A stretch of DNA of 61,311 nt from Oligoflexia bacterium (lineage in GTDB: Bacteria > Bdellovibrionota > UBA1018), in the NCBI GenBank assembly GCA_031292385.1, contig JARLHE010000042.1, forward strand, positions 1-61,311. The letters run 5' to 3'. Below are positions 51,801-60,478 of this stretch, in pieces. The first letter of the stretch is position 1, and each line of letters opens with the position of its first letter. A program made the translations under genes and the position numbers. The notes below the pieces were generated by a model. The model ran no database searches. It worked only from the letters and a program-made list of their open reading frames with translations, and was not told where the DNA came from.

Positions 51801-52484
51801 TTAGACGATGCGACCATCTTTCATCGAAAGAACGCGGTGCATCCTTTTGGTCAATTCAAAATCATGGGTGACCAATAAAACCGAAACCCCGGTGCTTTGA
51901 TTCAGGCGCGCCAAGAGTTCCATCACGTTTTCCCGATTCGCCGAATCCAGATTGCCCGTCAATTCGTCGGCCAAGAGAAGCTTCGGGCGCAGGATCACCG
52001 CCCGCGCGATCGAAACTCTTTGCTGCTCCCCGCCGGAAAGCTCCGAGGGACGGTGCGACAAACGATGTCCAAGCCCCACGAACTGCAAAAGCTCGCGCGC
52101 CTGACTTTCCGCGGCGGATTTAGGGTGGCCCGCGATCAGCGCCGGCATCATCACATTCTCCAGCGCCGAAAATTCGGGAAGCAGATAGTGAAACTGAAAT
52201 ACGAATCCAAGCATCCGATTTCTAAAAATCGAAAGTTCCCGCTCGGAATACCGAAAAATCTCTTCGTTTCTCGGCCCGAAAAACACTTTGCCCGCGGTAG
52301 GCACTTCCAGCGTTCCCAATACGTGCAAGAGGGTGCTCTTTCCGGCTCCTGACGCCCCGGTAATGCCCACCATCTCACCGGCGTGGATCGAGAGGTCCAC
52401 GCCCCGAATCACCGGAATTTCGGTCTTCCCTTTGAAGAAGCTTTTTTTGATGCCTTCGGCTCGCAGCAAGATCGGTTTTGTCAT
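51801..52484 (-). CDS. lolD: Lipoprotein-releasing ABC transporter ATPase
   Basis: This ATPase of about 227 residues has Walker A (GITGASGAGKSTLLHVLGTL), Q-loop FQFHYLLPEFSALENVMMP, signature LSGGEQQRVSIARA, Walker B LLLADELTGNLD and the switch His (LLVTHDFEL). The last two motifs are typical of MacB/LolD-type exporters, with ADELTGNLD in place of the usual ADEPTGNLD. ATG 52484 overlaps the permease stop by four bases. It acts with the LolC-type permease to release lipoproteins for the outer membrane. Confidence 0.9.
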   Translation of the reverse strand: MTKPILLRAEGIKKSFFKGKTEIPVIRGVDLSIHAGEMVGITGASGAGKSTLLHVLGTLEVPTAGKVFFGPRNEEIFRYSERELSIFRNRMLGFVFQFHYLLPEFSALENVMMPALIAGHPKSAAESQARELLQFVGLGHRLSHRPSELSGGEQQRVSIARAVILRPKLLLADELTGNLDSANRENVMELLARLNQSTGVSVLLVTHDFELTKRMHRVLSMKDGRIV

Positions 52485-53713
52485 TCGTACCTGATTCCAT
52501 CGAGTGGCGAGCGCTTGGCGACCTTCCAACCCGGATAAAGAGTCGAAAGAAAGGAAATCAGCACTGCCACCAGCGCGATCGCTCCTATCTCAAGCCAGCG
52601 TTCCACGACCGGCAAAAAGTTGATGTAGTAAATATCCGCGGGCAAATCCACGATATGAGTGTGCTTGAGAATCAAATTCACCCCAAGCCCTGAAAATACG
52701 CCCAGTACCGTCCCCACGACCCCCATTCCGACGCCAATCAAGCAAAACAAACCAAAGCCCTGCATCGGACGCAAACCCATGACCTTCAAAATCGCGATCT
52801 CTTTGGTTTTGTCGTGAATCATCATCATGAGCGTGCTCACGACGTTAAACGCCGCGACAATCACGATCACGGTCAAAATGATCGCGATCACGCTCTTCTC
52901 GAGTTGAATCGCGTAAAATAGGTTCTTATTCAGCATGATCGAATCCTTGGCGCGAAAAGGATATCCGAAGTGATCACCCAAGCGTGCCGCGACCTGCCGG
53001 CCATCGGCCCCCGGCTTAAGCCGGATTTTGAATGCGGTCGCCGTCCCGGGAGCGTGAACGAGCGCTTGCACGAACGACAGATCCCCCCAGATGAACTTCG
53101 AATCGTATTCGTACATTCCCATTTTCACGATTCCGCTGACTTTGACGTCTTGAGAGCGAGGAAGCGCGGCACCATCCGATTCCGTATCGTCAACCCCGGG
53201 AATGATCAGCCGGAACGTCGAGCCCGGCGAGACTCCCAGTCGATCGGCCAGGGCCGACCCCACCGCCACCTCGCCTGACGCCGCCGGCAAACGCCCCTGG
53301 ATCACTCGATGCGGAAGCTGGGTCACATACTCGACGGTCGAAGGCTCGTAGCCTTCGAGGAGCGTACCGGCAACCCCCAAAGGGCCCGACGCCATCAACT
53401 CGACGACCAAAGAGGTCGTAACGGCCTGGGTTTCGGGAGCGGTTTCGCGGATCTTGTTCACGATGGCATCCGGATCGCGCACGGGCTCGGCCCGGGTGTA
53501 GAGAATCACATCCCCGTTCATTCCGGTAATGACGCGGGAAAGCTCGCCTTCGAATCCGTTGATCACGCTCGTCACCACGACGAGCGCCAGAACGCCCAAA
53601 GTAACGCCGACGATCGAGACCCAACTGATCAACGAAAGGAAGCCGTCCGAGGATTTGGAAAGAAGGAACCGCGATGCCAGCAGCCGGACCGGAGAAACTC
53701 GATTGTTTCCCAT
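52481..53713 (-). CDS. lolC: Lipoprotein-releasing ABC transporter permease, LolC/E type
   Basis: The 410-residue permease has an N-terminal transmembrane helix (LISWVSIVGVTLGVLALVVVT), a large periplasmic domain and three C-terminal helices (SVIAIILTVIVIVAAFNVVS, then FGLFCLIGVGMGVVGTVLG, then a last one). The region MMIHDKTKEIAILKVMG is typical of the LolC/E family. Only one permease gene is present beside lolD, so the transporter may be a homodimer, as in LolF-type systems. It is downstream of lysS. Confidence 0.88.
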   Translation of the reverse strand: MGNNRVSPVRLLASRFLLSKSSDGFLSLISWVSIVGVTLGVLALVVVTSVINGFEGELSRVITGMNGDVILYTRAEPVRDPDAIVNKIRETAPETQAVTTSLVVELMASGPLGVAGTLLEGYEPSTVEYVTQLPHRVIQGRLPAASGEVAVGSALADRLGVSPGSTFRLIIPGVDDTESDGAALPRSQDVKVSGIVKMGMYEYDSKFIWGDLSFVQALVHAPGTATAFKIRLKPGADGRQVAARLGDHFGYPFRAKDSIMLNKNLFYAIQLEKSVIAIILTVIVIVAAFNVVSTLMMMIHDKTKEIAILKVMGLRPMQGFGLFCLIGVGMGVVGTVLGVFSGLGVNLILKHTHIVDLPADIYYINFLPVVERWLEIGAIALVAVLISFLSTLYPGWKVAKRSPLDGIRYE

Positions 53714-53722
53714 TCGCTTGCC

Positions 53723-55237
53723 TTATACCTGCGGTCGCATCAGCGGGAATAAAATCACGTCGCGGATGCTCGGCGAATCGGTGAGCAGCATCACCAATCG
53801 ATCGATCCCGATCCCCTCGCCTGCCGTGGGCGGCATGCCGTGCTCCAGCGCGGCCACGTAATCCTCGTCCATGTCGCAGGCTTCTTCGTCGCCGGCTTTT
53901 TTCGCGTCGACTTGAACCTGAAAGCGCGCCTTCTGATCGACGGGATCGTTCAGCTCCGAAAACGCATTCGCCATCTCGCGCCCGTAAATAAAGAGCTCGA
54001 AGCGGTCGACCACGAACGAGTCCGTCTCGTTTTGCCTGGAGAGCGGAGAGACATCGAGAGGATAATGCGTCACGAAGGTCGGCTGGATGAGCTTGCCTTC
54101 GACCTCTTCGTCGAAAATCACCATCATGAGCCCGCCGGTCGAATCATTGGTCTTCATCGGAAGACCCCGCTTCTTGCCGTAAGCCAAAAGCGAGTCACGA
54201 TCCCGAAGCTTCGCGCGATCGCCGATCACTTTGCTCCAATCGGAATATTTCATGATCGAATCTTCGACGCCGATGCGCTGCCAGGCGCCGTCGAGATTGA
54301 TTTCCTGTCCCTGATAAACGATCTGCCGCTTGCCCAGAACATCGTCGGCCACCCGTTGCACCAGCTTTTCGGTGAACGACATGAGATCCTCATATGTCGC
54401 GTAGGTCTGGTAAAACTCGAGCATCGTGAACTCGGGATTGTGCTTGATCGAAATCCCTTCGTTGCGGAAGTTGCGGTTGATTTCGAAAACCCGCTCGAAT
54501 CCGCCCACGACCAGACGCTTCAAATAAAGCTCCGGCGCGATCCGCATGAAAAGACTCATATCCAACGCATTATGGTGAGTCGTGAAAGGACGGGCCGTGG
54601 CTCCGCCCGCCACCGGATGCATCATGGGAGTTTCGACTTCCATGAACTCGTGTTCCGTCAGAAAGCGGCGAATCGAGCTGACGATCTGGGAACGCTTCCG
54701 AAAGGTTTCCTTGGTTTCGTCCGTCATGATGAGGTCCAAATACCGCTGACGGTACTTGATCTCGACATCCGCGATGCCGTGGAATTTTTCGGGCAACGGA
54801 CGAAGCGATTTGGCCGCGAGCACCACGCGCGCCGAATTCACCGACAATTCGCCGGTCTTGGTTTTGAAAACCTTTCCCTCGGAGTAGAGAATGTCGCCGA
54901 TATCCAATTCCTTGAACTTGGCGTACTCCTCGTCCCCGATGCTGTTCTTTTGGACAAAGAGCTGAATCAGCCCCGTGCGATCCTTCAGGCGGACGAAGCT
55001 GGCCTTCCCGAAATCCCGAATCGCCATCACACGGCCGGCGACCGAGCAGGATATCCCCGCCGCCTCGAGCTCTTCTTTGGATTTCTCGCCGTAGGCGCGG
55101 TGCAAATCCGCCGCGAGCGCGCTCGGCTTAAAACCGTTCTTATAGGGATTCTCTCCCGATGCCCGGATTCTCGCGAGCTTATCGAAACGGACTTGGACCT
55201 GTTCTGAAACCGAGGGCGTTTGAGATTCGACCGACAT
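53723..55237 (-). CDS. lysS: Lysyl-tRNA synthetase, class II
   Basis: The 504-residue enzyme has an N-terminal OB-fold anticodon-binding domain (VAGRVMAIRDFGKASFVRLK) and class II catalytic motifs: motif 1 region RSQIVSSIRRFLTEHEFMEV, motif 2 FEINRNFRNEGISIKHNPEF and motif 3 GEGIGIDRLVMLLTDSPSIR. It charges tRNA-Lys. It overlaps closely with trxB (two bases apart) and ends 10 bp before lolC. Confidence 0.96.
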   Translation of the reverse strand: MSVESQTPSVSEQVQVRFDKLARIRASGENPYKNGFKPSALAADLHRAYGEKSKEELEAAGISCSVAGRVMAIRDFGKASFVRLKDRTGLIQLFVQKNSIGDEEYAKFKELDIGDILYSEGKVFKTKTGELSVNSARVVLAAKSLRPLPEKFHGIADVEIKYRQRYLDLIMTDETKETFRKRSQIVSSIRRFLTEHEFMEVETPMMHPVAGGATARPFTTHHNALDMSLFMRIAPELYLKRLVVGGFERVFEINRNFRNEGISIKHNPEFTMLEFYQTYATYEDLMSFTEKLVQRVADDVLGKRQIVYQGQEINLDGAWQRIGVEDSIMKYSDWSKVIGDRAKLRDRDSLLAYGKKRGLPMKTNDSTGGLMMVIFDEEVEGKLIQPTFVTHYPLDVSPLSRQNETDSFVVDRFELFIYGREMANAFSELNDPVDQKARFQVQVDAKKAGDEEACDMDEDYVAALEHGMPPTAGEGIGIDRLVMLLTDSPSIRDVILFPLMRPQV

Positions 55238-55238
55238 T

Positions 55239-56198
55239 TTAATGGCCTTCCAGAAAGCGTTCGGCGTCGATCGCGGCCATGCACCCCGTCCCCGCCGCCG
55301 TGATCGCTTGGCGATAAGTTTTATCCGCGAGATCGCCCGCCGCGAAAACGCCGGGGATATTGGTGCGGGTCGTTCCGGGCTCCACGAGCACGTAGCCCGT
55401 TTCGTCGCAGCGGATCTGGCCCTGCACGAAGCCCGTATTGGGCTGGTGCCCGATGGCCACGAAAAAGCCCTGCACCGCGAGATCCGAATCCTCGCCCGTC
55501 TTGAGATTTTTCAGGCGCAAGCCTTCCACGGCCTTTTCGCCGTGGATACCGACGACTTCAGTGTCCCAAAGAAACTTGATCTTGGGATTCGCCATCGCCT
55601 TTTCCTGCATGATCTTGCTGGCCCGCAATTTATCGCGGCGATGAATCACGGTCACGCTCTTGGCGAAGCGCGTGAGGAAGGTCGCTTCTTCCATGGCGGT
55701 GTCACCGCCCCCGGCGACCGCGATATCCTGGTTGCGAAAGAAAAAGCCGTCGCAGGTCGCGCACGCCGAGACGCCTTTTCCCATCAGCTTCTTTTCGCCG
55801 GGCAAGCCCAGCCACTTAGCCGACGCGCCGGTCGCCAGAATCAAGGTTTTGGTGTGGATGACCTTCCCGCCATCGAGCGTAAGACGGAAAGGACGCTGAG
55901 AAAGATCGACGCTTTTGATATTGCCGGTCTCAAAGCGGGTGCCGAAACGCGCGGCCTGCTCGCGGAACGCGGTCATGAGATCCGGTCCCAAAATCCCTTC
56001 CGCGAATCCGGGATAGTTCTCCACTTCGGTCGTGATCGTAAGCTGTCCGCCCGGCTGCTCGCCTTCGATGCAAAGCGGGTTCAGATTCGCTCTCGCGGCA
56101 TAGATGGCCGCCGTCAAACCGGCAGGCCCTGTACCAATCACAGTTACCGACTCAATCGTTGAATCAATTCCCGAGCTTCCAGAGCCCCCAGAACTCAT
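55239..56198 (-). CDS. trxB: Thioredoxin-disulfide reductase
   Basis: The 319-residue FAD/NADPH enzyme has an FAD fold (VIGTGPAGLTAAIYAA), the redox motif CATCDGFFFRN, the NADPH loop VAGGGDTAMEEATFL and a C-terminal FAD motif GVFAAGDLADKTYRQAITAAG. It reduces thioredoxin. The N-terminal 14 residues (MSSGGSGSSGIDST) are extra to the family and low in complexity. It is the first gene of the long minus-strand block. Confidence 0.95.
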   Translation of the reverse strand: MSSGGSGSSGIDSTIESVTVIGTGPAGLTAAIYAARANLNPLCIEGEQPGGQLTITTEVENYPGFAEGILGPDLMTAFREQAARFGTRFETGNIKSVDLSQRPFRLTLDGGKVIHTKTLILATGASAKWLGLPGEKKLMGKGVSACATCDGFFFRNQDIAVAGGGDTAMEEATFLTRFAKSVTVIHRRDKLRASKIMQEKAMANPKIKFLWDTEVVGIHGEKAVEGLRLKNLKTGEDSDLAVQGFFVAIGHQPNTGFVQGQIRCDETGYVLVEPGTTRTNIPGVFAAGDLADKTYRQAITAAGTGCMAAIDAERFLEGH

Positions 56199-56233
56199 GA
56201 TCCCTCAGCTTTCTATGAACAAGCCGCCCGGGC

Positions 56234-56503
56234 TTAGTGTGCGCCGCGCGCTTCTTCGTGATCGTTGGCAAGGTCCATGAGAATGGCTTCCGCCTCCGGC
56301 GAGCCATTGGTCGGAACCCGGCGAATATCATCGCTTGCCGCGATCACGTCCAAATTCACCCATTCGGCGCCTTCCGCGTCATCCGGCAAATTTTTCAGGA
56401 ACTTATCGACATCCGCCGCCGGAACCACTCCGCGTGTGACGTTGCGCTCGACCATACGGGTATCGAACTTCTTATCTTCGCTGGATTCATGTAGCAGGGG
56501 CAT
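56234..56503 (-). CDS. Small acidic hypothetical protein
   Basis: The 89-residue protein is soluble and acidic, with a VPAADVDKFLKNLPDDAEGA segment and ASPEAEAILMDLANDH-like C-terminus. AAAGG lies before the ATG. It lies between trxB and the rhomboid gene on the same strand, with 35 bp to trxB. The tail of the sequence contains several Asp/Glu residues and a final EEARGAH. No family was recognised. Confidence 0.65.
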   Translation of the reverse strand: MPLLHESSEDKKFDTRMVERNVTRGVVPAADVDKFLKNLPDDAEGAEWVNLDVIAASDDIRRVPTNGSPEAEAILMDLANDHEEARGAH

Positions 56504-56576
56504 GGAACTACCTTTCTCAGTAAAATACTTATTCTAGGAAAGGAGTATTTAGATCGGCGGGACAGCCCGTGTCAAC

Positions 56577-57341
56577 TCAATGCCACGTTTTCGGCGTATC
56601 ATCGGAAGAGTCCATATCGGAAGAGTCCGGCAGGTCGGAGCCACGCCGCTTACGATCCCGATCAAAGACCAGCTTCAGATGCTTGGCATCGCCCTTACGG
56701 CGCTTACGCTTCGGGCTAGATTGGGAAGCCTGGGCGTTCCGGCGATACACTGTCCAGGCAGCCCGGCCCCAAATCAGGGCGAAGCCCGCCGCCATTCCCC
56801 CGAGATGAGCCACACTCGCCAACGCCGCTCGCCCCGAAAACAAAGAGGTCGTGAACTCAAGCGCGGCAAGAATCCAGACAAAATGCCGGGCCTTCATCGG
56901 GAACAGCATCATGAAAAGCAGGACCCGCTCCCCAAAAAGCAGCCCATAGGCCATCAAAAGACCGTAGATCGCTCCAGAGGCACCCACCATCGGAACATCG
57001 CGCCATAGCCATAAATTCAGAAGCAGGTAGCAAATCCCAGCCACCGTGGCACAAGCAAAATAAAACCTCAGAAAGCGGGCGGTTCCCCAAGCTGCCTCAA
57101 TCTCGCCACCGATAAAAGCCAGCATCAGCAGATTGAGAAAAAGGTGCATCACATCGGCGTGCAAAAACGAATAGGTAAACAGCTGCCAGATCGCCCGGCC
57201 GTTGATGAAGCTGGAAGGAACAAGACCAAAGGTCTCCATCAAATGCTGGCCGAAAAACTGATCCGCCGTCTGCTGAATGAAGAAAATCGCCACGCAGGCG
57301 ATCAACAATCCTTTTACGGCTGGAGTGATACGTACAGGCAT
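56577..57341 (-). CDS. Rhomboid family intramembrane serine protease
   Basis: The 254-residue protein has six transmembrane helices, with HLFLNLLML (oxyanion Asn), the nucleophile motif GASGAIYGL and the catalytic His in AHLGGMAAG. The C-terminus (about 205-254) is a soluble, charged tail, basic then acidic (KRKRRKGDAK, SSDMDSSDD). It cleaves within transmembrane helices of other proteins. It follows the epimerase gene by 10 bp. Confidence 0.92.
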   Translation of the reverse strand: MPVRITPAVKGLLIACVAIFFIQQTADQFFGQHLMETFGLVPSSFINGRAIWQLFTYSFLHADVMHLFLNLLMLAFIGGEIEAAWGTARFLRFYFACATVAGICYLLLNLWLWRDVPMVGASGAIYGLLMAYGLLFGERVLLFMMLFPMKARHFVWILAALEFTTSLFSGRAALASVAHLGGMAAGFALIWGRAAWTVYRRNAQASQSSPKRKRRKGDAKHLKLVFDRDRKRRGSDLPDSSDMDSSDDTPKTWH

Positions 57342-57351
57342 TGATCTTTTC

Positions 57352-57771
57352 CTACCGGCTCGCGGGTTCCATAATTTCTATCAAAATCCCGCCCGCAGAA
57401 GAAGGATGAATAAAATTGATCCTCATTTGGTGCGCGCCGGGCCGAGCCTGGTCATAGATGAGGCGAAAACCTTCCGCCCGAATCTGCTGACACAATGAAT
57501 CGAGCTGTCCCGCCGGCACAGTGAAAGAAAGGTGGTGAATCCCGGGCCCCCGCTTCTCGATAAATTGAGCCACCGTCCCTGCCGGGTCGGTCACCTCGAG
57601 AAACTCCAGATGGCTGCCCGTCGCGTCGGGCAGGATCGGCAGGAAATGCGTCCTGACCCCTTGCTCCGGAACCGCTTCTGTATGGTCTATTGCCAGTCCA
57701 AGCAGCTTAAAAAGCTTGGAAAGCCGTGGGAGGTCCTGAACCGCGATACCGATGTGATTGAGACGGATCAT
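57352..57771 (-). CDS. Methylmalonyl-CoA epimerase
   Basis: The 139-residue vicinal-oxygen-chelate protein has a LNHIGIAVQDLPRLSKLFKL N-terminus, SHLEFLEV, GIHHLSFTV and ILIEIMEP, which provide the two His and two Glu metal ligands of methylmalonyl-CoA epimerase. It interconverts the R and S forms in propionate metabolism. Other glyoxalase-fold enzymes are possible but the motif pattern fits this family best. It lies 10 bp before the rhomboid gene. Confidence 0.85.
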   Translation of the reverse strand: MIRLNHIGIAVQDLPRLSKLFKLLGLAIDHTEAVPEQGVRTHFLPILPDATGSHLEFLEVTDPAGTVAQFIEKRGPGIHHLSFTVPAGQLDSLCQQIRAEGFRLIYDQARPGAHQMRINFIHPSSAGGILIEIMEPASR

Positions 57772-57978
57772 GTAACTGAGGAGTGTAGCCTAAGAAAGGG
57801 ACGAGGACCACCACGACCTGTGCTGTACCCAGCTCTCCACCTCGGAAGAACCAGCAAGCCGTAGCGGCCCTCAGTCAAGTTGCCTAAGCTTCGAGTACCC
57901 ACCAAAGTTCCTCTGACCTAGACGTTAATCTCATCGGTAATCGCCGGTACGACTTGAAGGAAAAATGAGCTGCCGGGC

Positions 57979-59874
57979 TTAAAAACCGGAACCTACGCCG
58001 CCCGTATAGTTAAAGCTGCCATAACCGCCGGAATAGCCGCCGCCAAAACCGCTATAACCCCCCATACCGCCATAACCGCCGCCATAGCTTCCGACCTGAG
58101 CCAAGCGGGCCTGAGCCGCGTAAGCCTGCTGCTGGGCAATCATGTAGTTATTCGAGGAAGACCCGTACATGCCGAAACCACTAGAGGCGTACGAATTCGT
58201 TGGCATGCCCCAGCCCGAAGTGAAAGGCGAGCTCGCGTACCCAGCGCCTGGATAAGTACCGCCCGCGCCGGCTCCCGGGTAATAGCCTCCCGGATAGTAG
58301 CCGCTGCTCGGATAGCCGGAGCCGTAGTTGCTTGGAAACATACCGGTTCCATAGCCCATGCCACTGCTCGGATAACCGTAGCCAAGACCTCCGCCGATTC
58401 CTGCTCCGATTCCAGTGCCTGGATAGCCCATGCCCATGCCCATGCCCATGCCGGGATAGCCGTAACCCGTACCCATTCCAGGCATACCCATCCCACCGCC
58501 GATTCCGATACCGCCCGGATATCCCAGGCCGGCTACTGGATAGCCGTAACCCATACCCATTCCAGGCATACCCATTCCAGCACCGATTCCCAGTCCACCG
58601 CTCAATCCAAGCCCACTCGGATAACCGTAGCCCATGCCCATCGGCATACCCATGCCGTAACCCATACCCGGCATTCCGAGACCCAGTCCACCTGAGATCC
58701 CCATCGGCATACCCATGCCATAACCCATGCCCGGCATTCCGAGACCCATTCCGCCTGAGATCCCCATCGGCATACCCATGCCATAGCCATAACCCATGCT
58801 CGGCATTCCCATACCAATTCCGCCGGAAAGACCCATGCCGTAGCCCATAGGCATGCCCATTCCGTAACCCATCGTGGGCATACCCATTCCATAGCCCATG
58901 CCGCCATAGCCCATGCCGCCATAGCCCATGCCGGTACCTAAGCCGAGACTGAGTCCTCCAGAGAGAGCCAAAGGCATCCCCATCCCGTAACCCATTCCGC
59001 CCATTCCGTAGCCCATGCCGCCCATTCCATAGCCGACCCCGCTCATCATTCCACCGACGGCCATCGGTCCACCTTGGCAAGGAACGCCGATCGTGGAGCA
59101 TTCATTCAGGTAGTTATTATAACCTTTGTAATATTGATTGGTGGCACTCATGCTGGTCCAAGCGCTCAGCCCCAGTCCCAGCGCGGGCGTCAAAGCCTGA
59201 ATACCGCCGATGATTTCTTCACCCAGGGTCGGCTTCATAGCTTCAGCCTGGATCTGCGCCGCTTCGCAATCCGGGCAATCCTTTTGAGCTTCGGTCAAGC
59301 CGTCAAGAGCATCCTTTAAATCCGACTTGTCTTGCGCGAGCTGACCATCGAGATCTTTCAACTGCTTATTGTCCGCATCCACTTGCTTGAGGCATTTCAC
59401 TTTGCCGCAGCTATCCGCCGCTCTCTTGCAGCTAGCGGACAAAGAAGAATAAGCCGTCGTGCTGCTCGCATAATAATCACTGAAGCAGCTATCATCGTTC
59501 GATGGATCGATACCGGCGCCGGTGATCAACTGCGTGTCCGCGTCGCTGCAGCTCGCGCTGTTCGAGCAAGAGCAACTCCCTCCGTAAGTCGGGTCCGTCG
59601 GATCCAAATTCGTACAGGCAGAGCTGGCGTCGCCGTTGACGACCCCCAGTTTCAACAGGTCGGCCTTAATGCCTTTTTCCTGCTTTTGGACGGCCTTGAT
59701 GTCATCCTTCTTTTCCTTAACCTGGCTTTGAAAATCGCCGATCGTCGATTCGTCCGCGAAGGCTTGATTTGCAACGAAGCCTTGAAGCGACACAGTCGTC
59801 ACCAGCGACACAATCATTGTCGATGGCAAGAGCGCCCGCTCAATCAAAGCCCGATATTGACGTACGAAATTCAT
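57979..59874 (-). CDS. Secreted Cys-rich protein with Gly-Met-Tyr repeat domain
   Basis: The 631-residue protein has a long signal peptide (cleaved near residue 40, NQAFA), a Cys-rich domain (41-266, 12 Cys) with two helical coiled-coil-like stretches (50-75 and 160-215), a hydrophobic segment (220-242), and then a very long low-complexity region (about 268-520) made of GYGMGMP, GMGYG and GLGMPGMGYGMGMP units. The tail (520-631) is Gly/Tyr/Ser-rich and ends in GVGSGF. Met makes up a large share of the repeats, and Met-rich tracts can bind Cu(I), but function here is unknown. It may be a surface or matrix protein. Confidence 0.8.
   Translation of the reverse strand: MNFVRQYRALIERALLPSTMIVSLVTTVSLQGFVANQAFADESTIGDFQSQVKEKKDDIKAVQKQEKGIKADLLKLGVVNGDASSACTNLDPTDPTYGGSCSCSNSASCSDADTQLITGAGIDPSNDDSCFSDYYASSTTAYSSLSASCKRAADSCGKVKCLKQVDADNKQLKDLDGQLAQDKSDLKDALDGLTEAQKDCPDCEAAQIQAEAMKPTLGEEIIGGIQALTPALGLGLSAWTSMSATNQYYKGYNNYLNECSTIGVPCQGGPMAVGGMMSGVGYGMGGMGYGMGGMGYGMGMPLALSGGLSLGLGTGMGYGGMGYGGMGYGMGMPTMGYGMGMPMGYGMGLSGGIGMGMPSMGYGYGMGMPMGISGGMGLGMPGMGYGMGMPMGISGGLGLGMPGMGYGMGMPMGMGYGYPSGLGLSGGLGIGAGMGMPGMGMGYGYPVAGLGYPGGIGIGGGMGMPGMGTGYGYPGMGMGMGMGYPGTGIGAGIGGGLGYGYPSSGMGYGTGMFPSNYGSGYPSSGYYPGGYYPGAGAGGTYPGAGYASSPFTSGWGMPTNSYASSGFGMYGSSSNNYMIAQQQAYAAQARLAQVGSYGGGYGGMGGYSGFGGGYSGGYGSFNYTGGVGSGF
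58330..59050 (-). repeat. Tandem repeats coding for the Gly-Met-Tyr region
   Basis: The DNA contains degenerate short repeats of about 12-30 bp (ATGCCCATGCC, CCATAACCCATG and GGCATACCCAT types), and longer copies near 58660-58800, where two units of about 60 bp are nearly identical. Such arrays often vary in copy number between strains. Confidence 0.75.
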
Positions 59875-60077
59875 AGCCGTTTCCCCTCTATTCAGGTGTA
59901 TCGGCTAGGATTGACTCAGAATTGATGAAGATTCACGAGATCATGCGGTTCATCTGAAGAGCCATCCTAGCTACAGAGTCCAAAATAATTCTAGGACATA
60001 CCGAGTCGGACGACAACTTTTATCGATTCAAGCATGACCAGGCGGCGCCAAAACCAACGCTACCCGGTTTTTGTCAA

Positions 60078-60103
60078 AAAAATGGCGCCCATAAGGCGCC
60101 ATT
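60078..60103 (-). terminator. Terminator of the 38-residue basic peptide gene
   Basis: On the minus strand AATGGCGCCTTATGGGCGCCATT is followed by a T-run (TTTTTT). The stem is at least 10 bp with a short loop. It lies 31 bp after the stop codon of the peptide. Confidence 0.75.
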
Positions 60104-60133
60104 ATCACTGAATAAATATTCAAAAGAAGTGAA

Positions 60134-60250
60134 TTAGCTGGCGCGCGATTTGCGGACCGCTTCGGTGCGCTTCTTAATCCGGCTCTTTTTCGCCGCCTGG
60201 CGTTTGCGGTTTTTCATCTTTTGATTCTTTGCCTTACGTCCACGTCCCAT
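60134..60250 (-). CDS. 38-residue very basic peptide
   Basis: The 38-residue product begins MGRGRKAKNQKMKNRKRQ and continues to KSRAS; 20 of its residues are Arg or Lys, and it has no hydrophobic core. AAAGGATTCTC lies just before the ATG. A strong terminator is 31 bp downstream, so it forms its own unit. Size and charge fit a nucleic-acid-binding or ribosome-associated peptide, like other tiny ribosomal proteins, but no family match is claimed. Confidence 0.6.
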   Translation of the reverse strand: MGRGRKAKNQKMKNRKRQAAKKSRIKKRTEAVRKSRAS

Positions 60251-60256
60251 GAGAAT

Positions 60257-60272
60257 CCTTTATATCGATATA
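60257..60272. promoter_or_regulatory. 16-bp palindrome upstream of the basic peptide
   Basis: The sequence TTTATATCGATATAAA is a perfect inverted repeat seven bases upstream of the start of the basic peptide. It lies where its leader or promoter should be, and may be an operator or overlap a -10 box (TATATC or TATAAA). Confidence 0.4.
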
Positions 60273-60396
60273 AAAGTTAATTAAACGGTCATTTAAACAG
60301 CTCGCTATTTAAACGACCTATCGCTGCTTGCTGGGGCCAATTTGAAATGAAAGGGCTGAATGCGCAAGAGGATTTGTCATTAGGCCGGTAGAGGGC

Positions 60397-60426
60397 TTGA
60401 AACCCCGTGTCTAAAGGGAGTACAGT
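60397..60426 (+). promoter_or_regulatory. Probable promoter of the CarD-like gene
   Basis: TTGAAA (60397-60402) and TACAGT (60421-60426) are 18 bp apart, close to the sigma-70 consensus. Transcription would begin near 60433, about 45 bp before the ATG. Confidence 0.5.
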
Positions 60427-60478
60427 GAGGGTGGATAGCCAATGACTGGCTAACCCGGAACTACGGGGAGAGATACGC

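Noticed and set aside
57772..57978. Possible small RNA or terminator between the epimerase and the Gly-Met-Tyr gene
   Set aside because: No convincing stem with a T-run and no ribosome site plus frame could be found.
58330..59050. Long frames opposite the Gly-Met-Tyr repeats (Tyr/Pro/Cys-rich, and Arg/His-rich)
   Set aside because: They result from the repetitive DNA in other frames; only the frame with a signal peptide and the Cys-rich domain is plausible.
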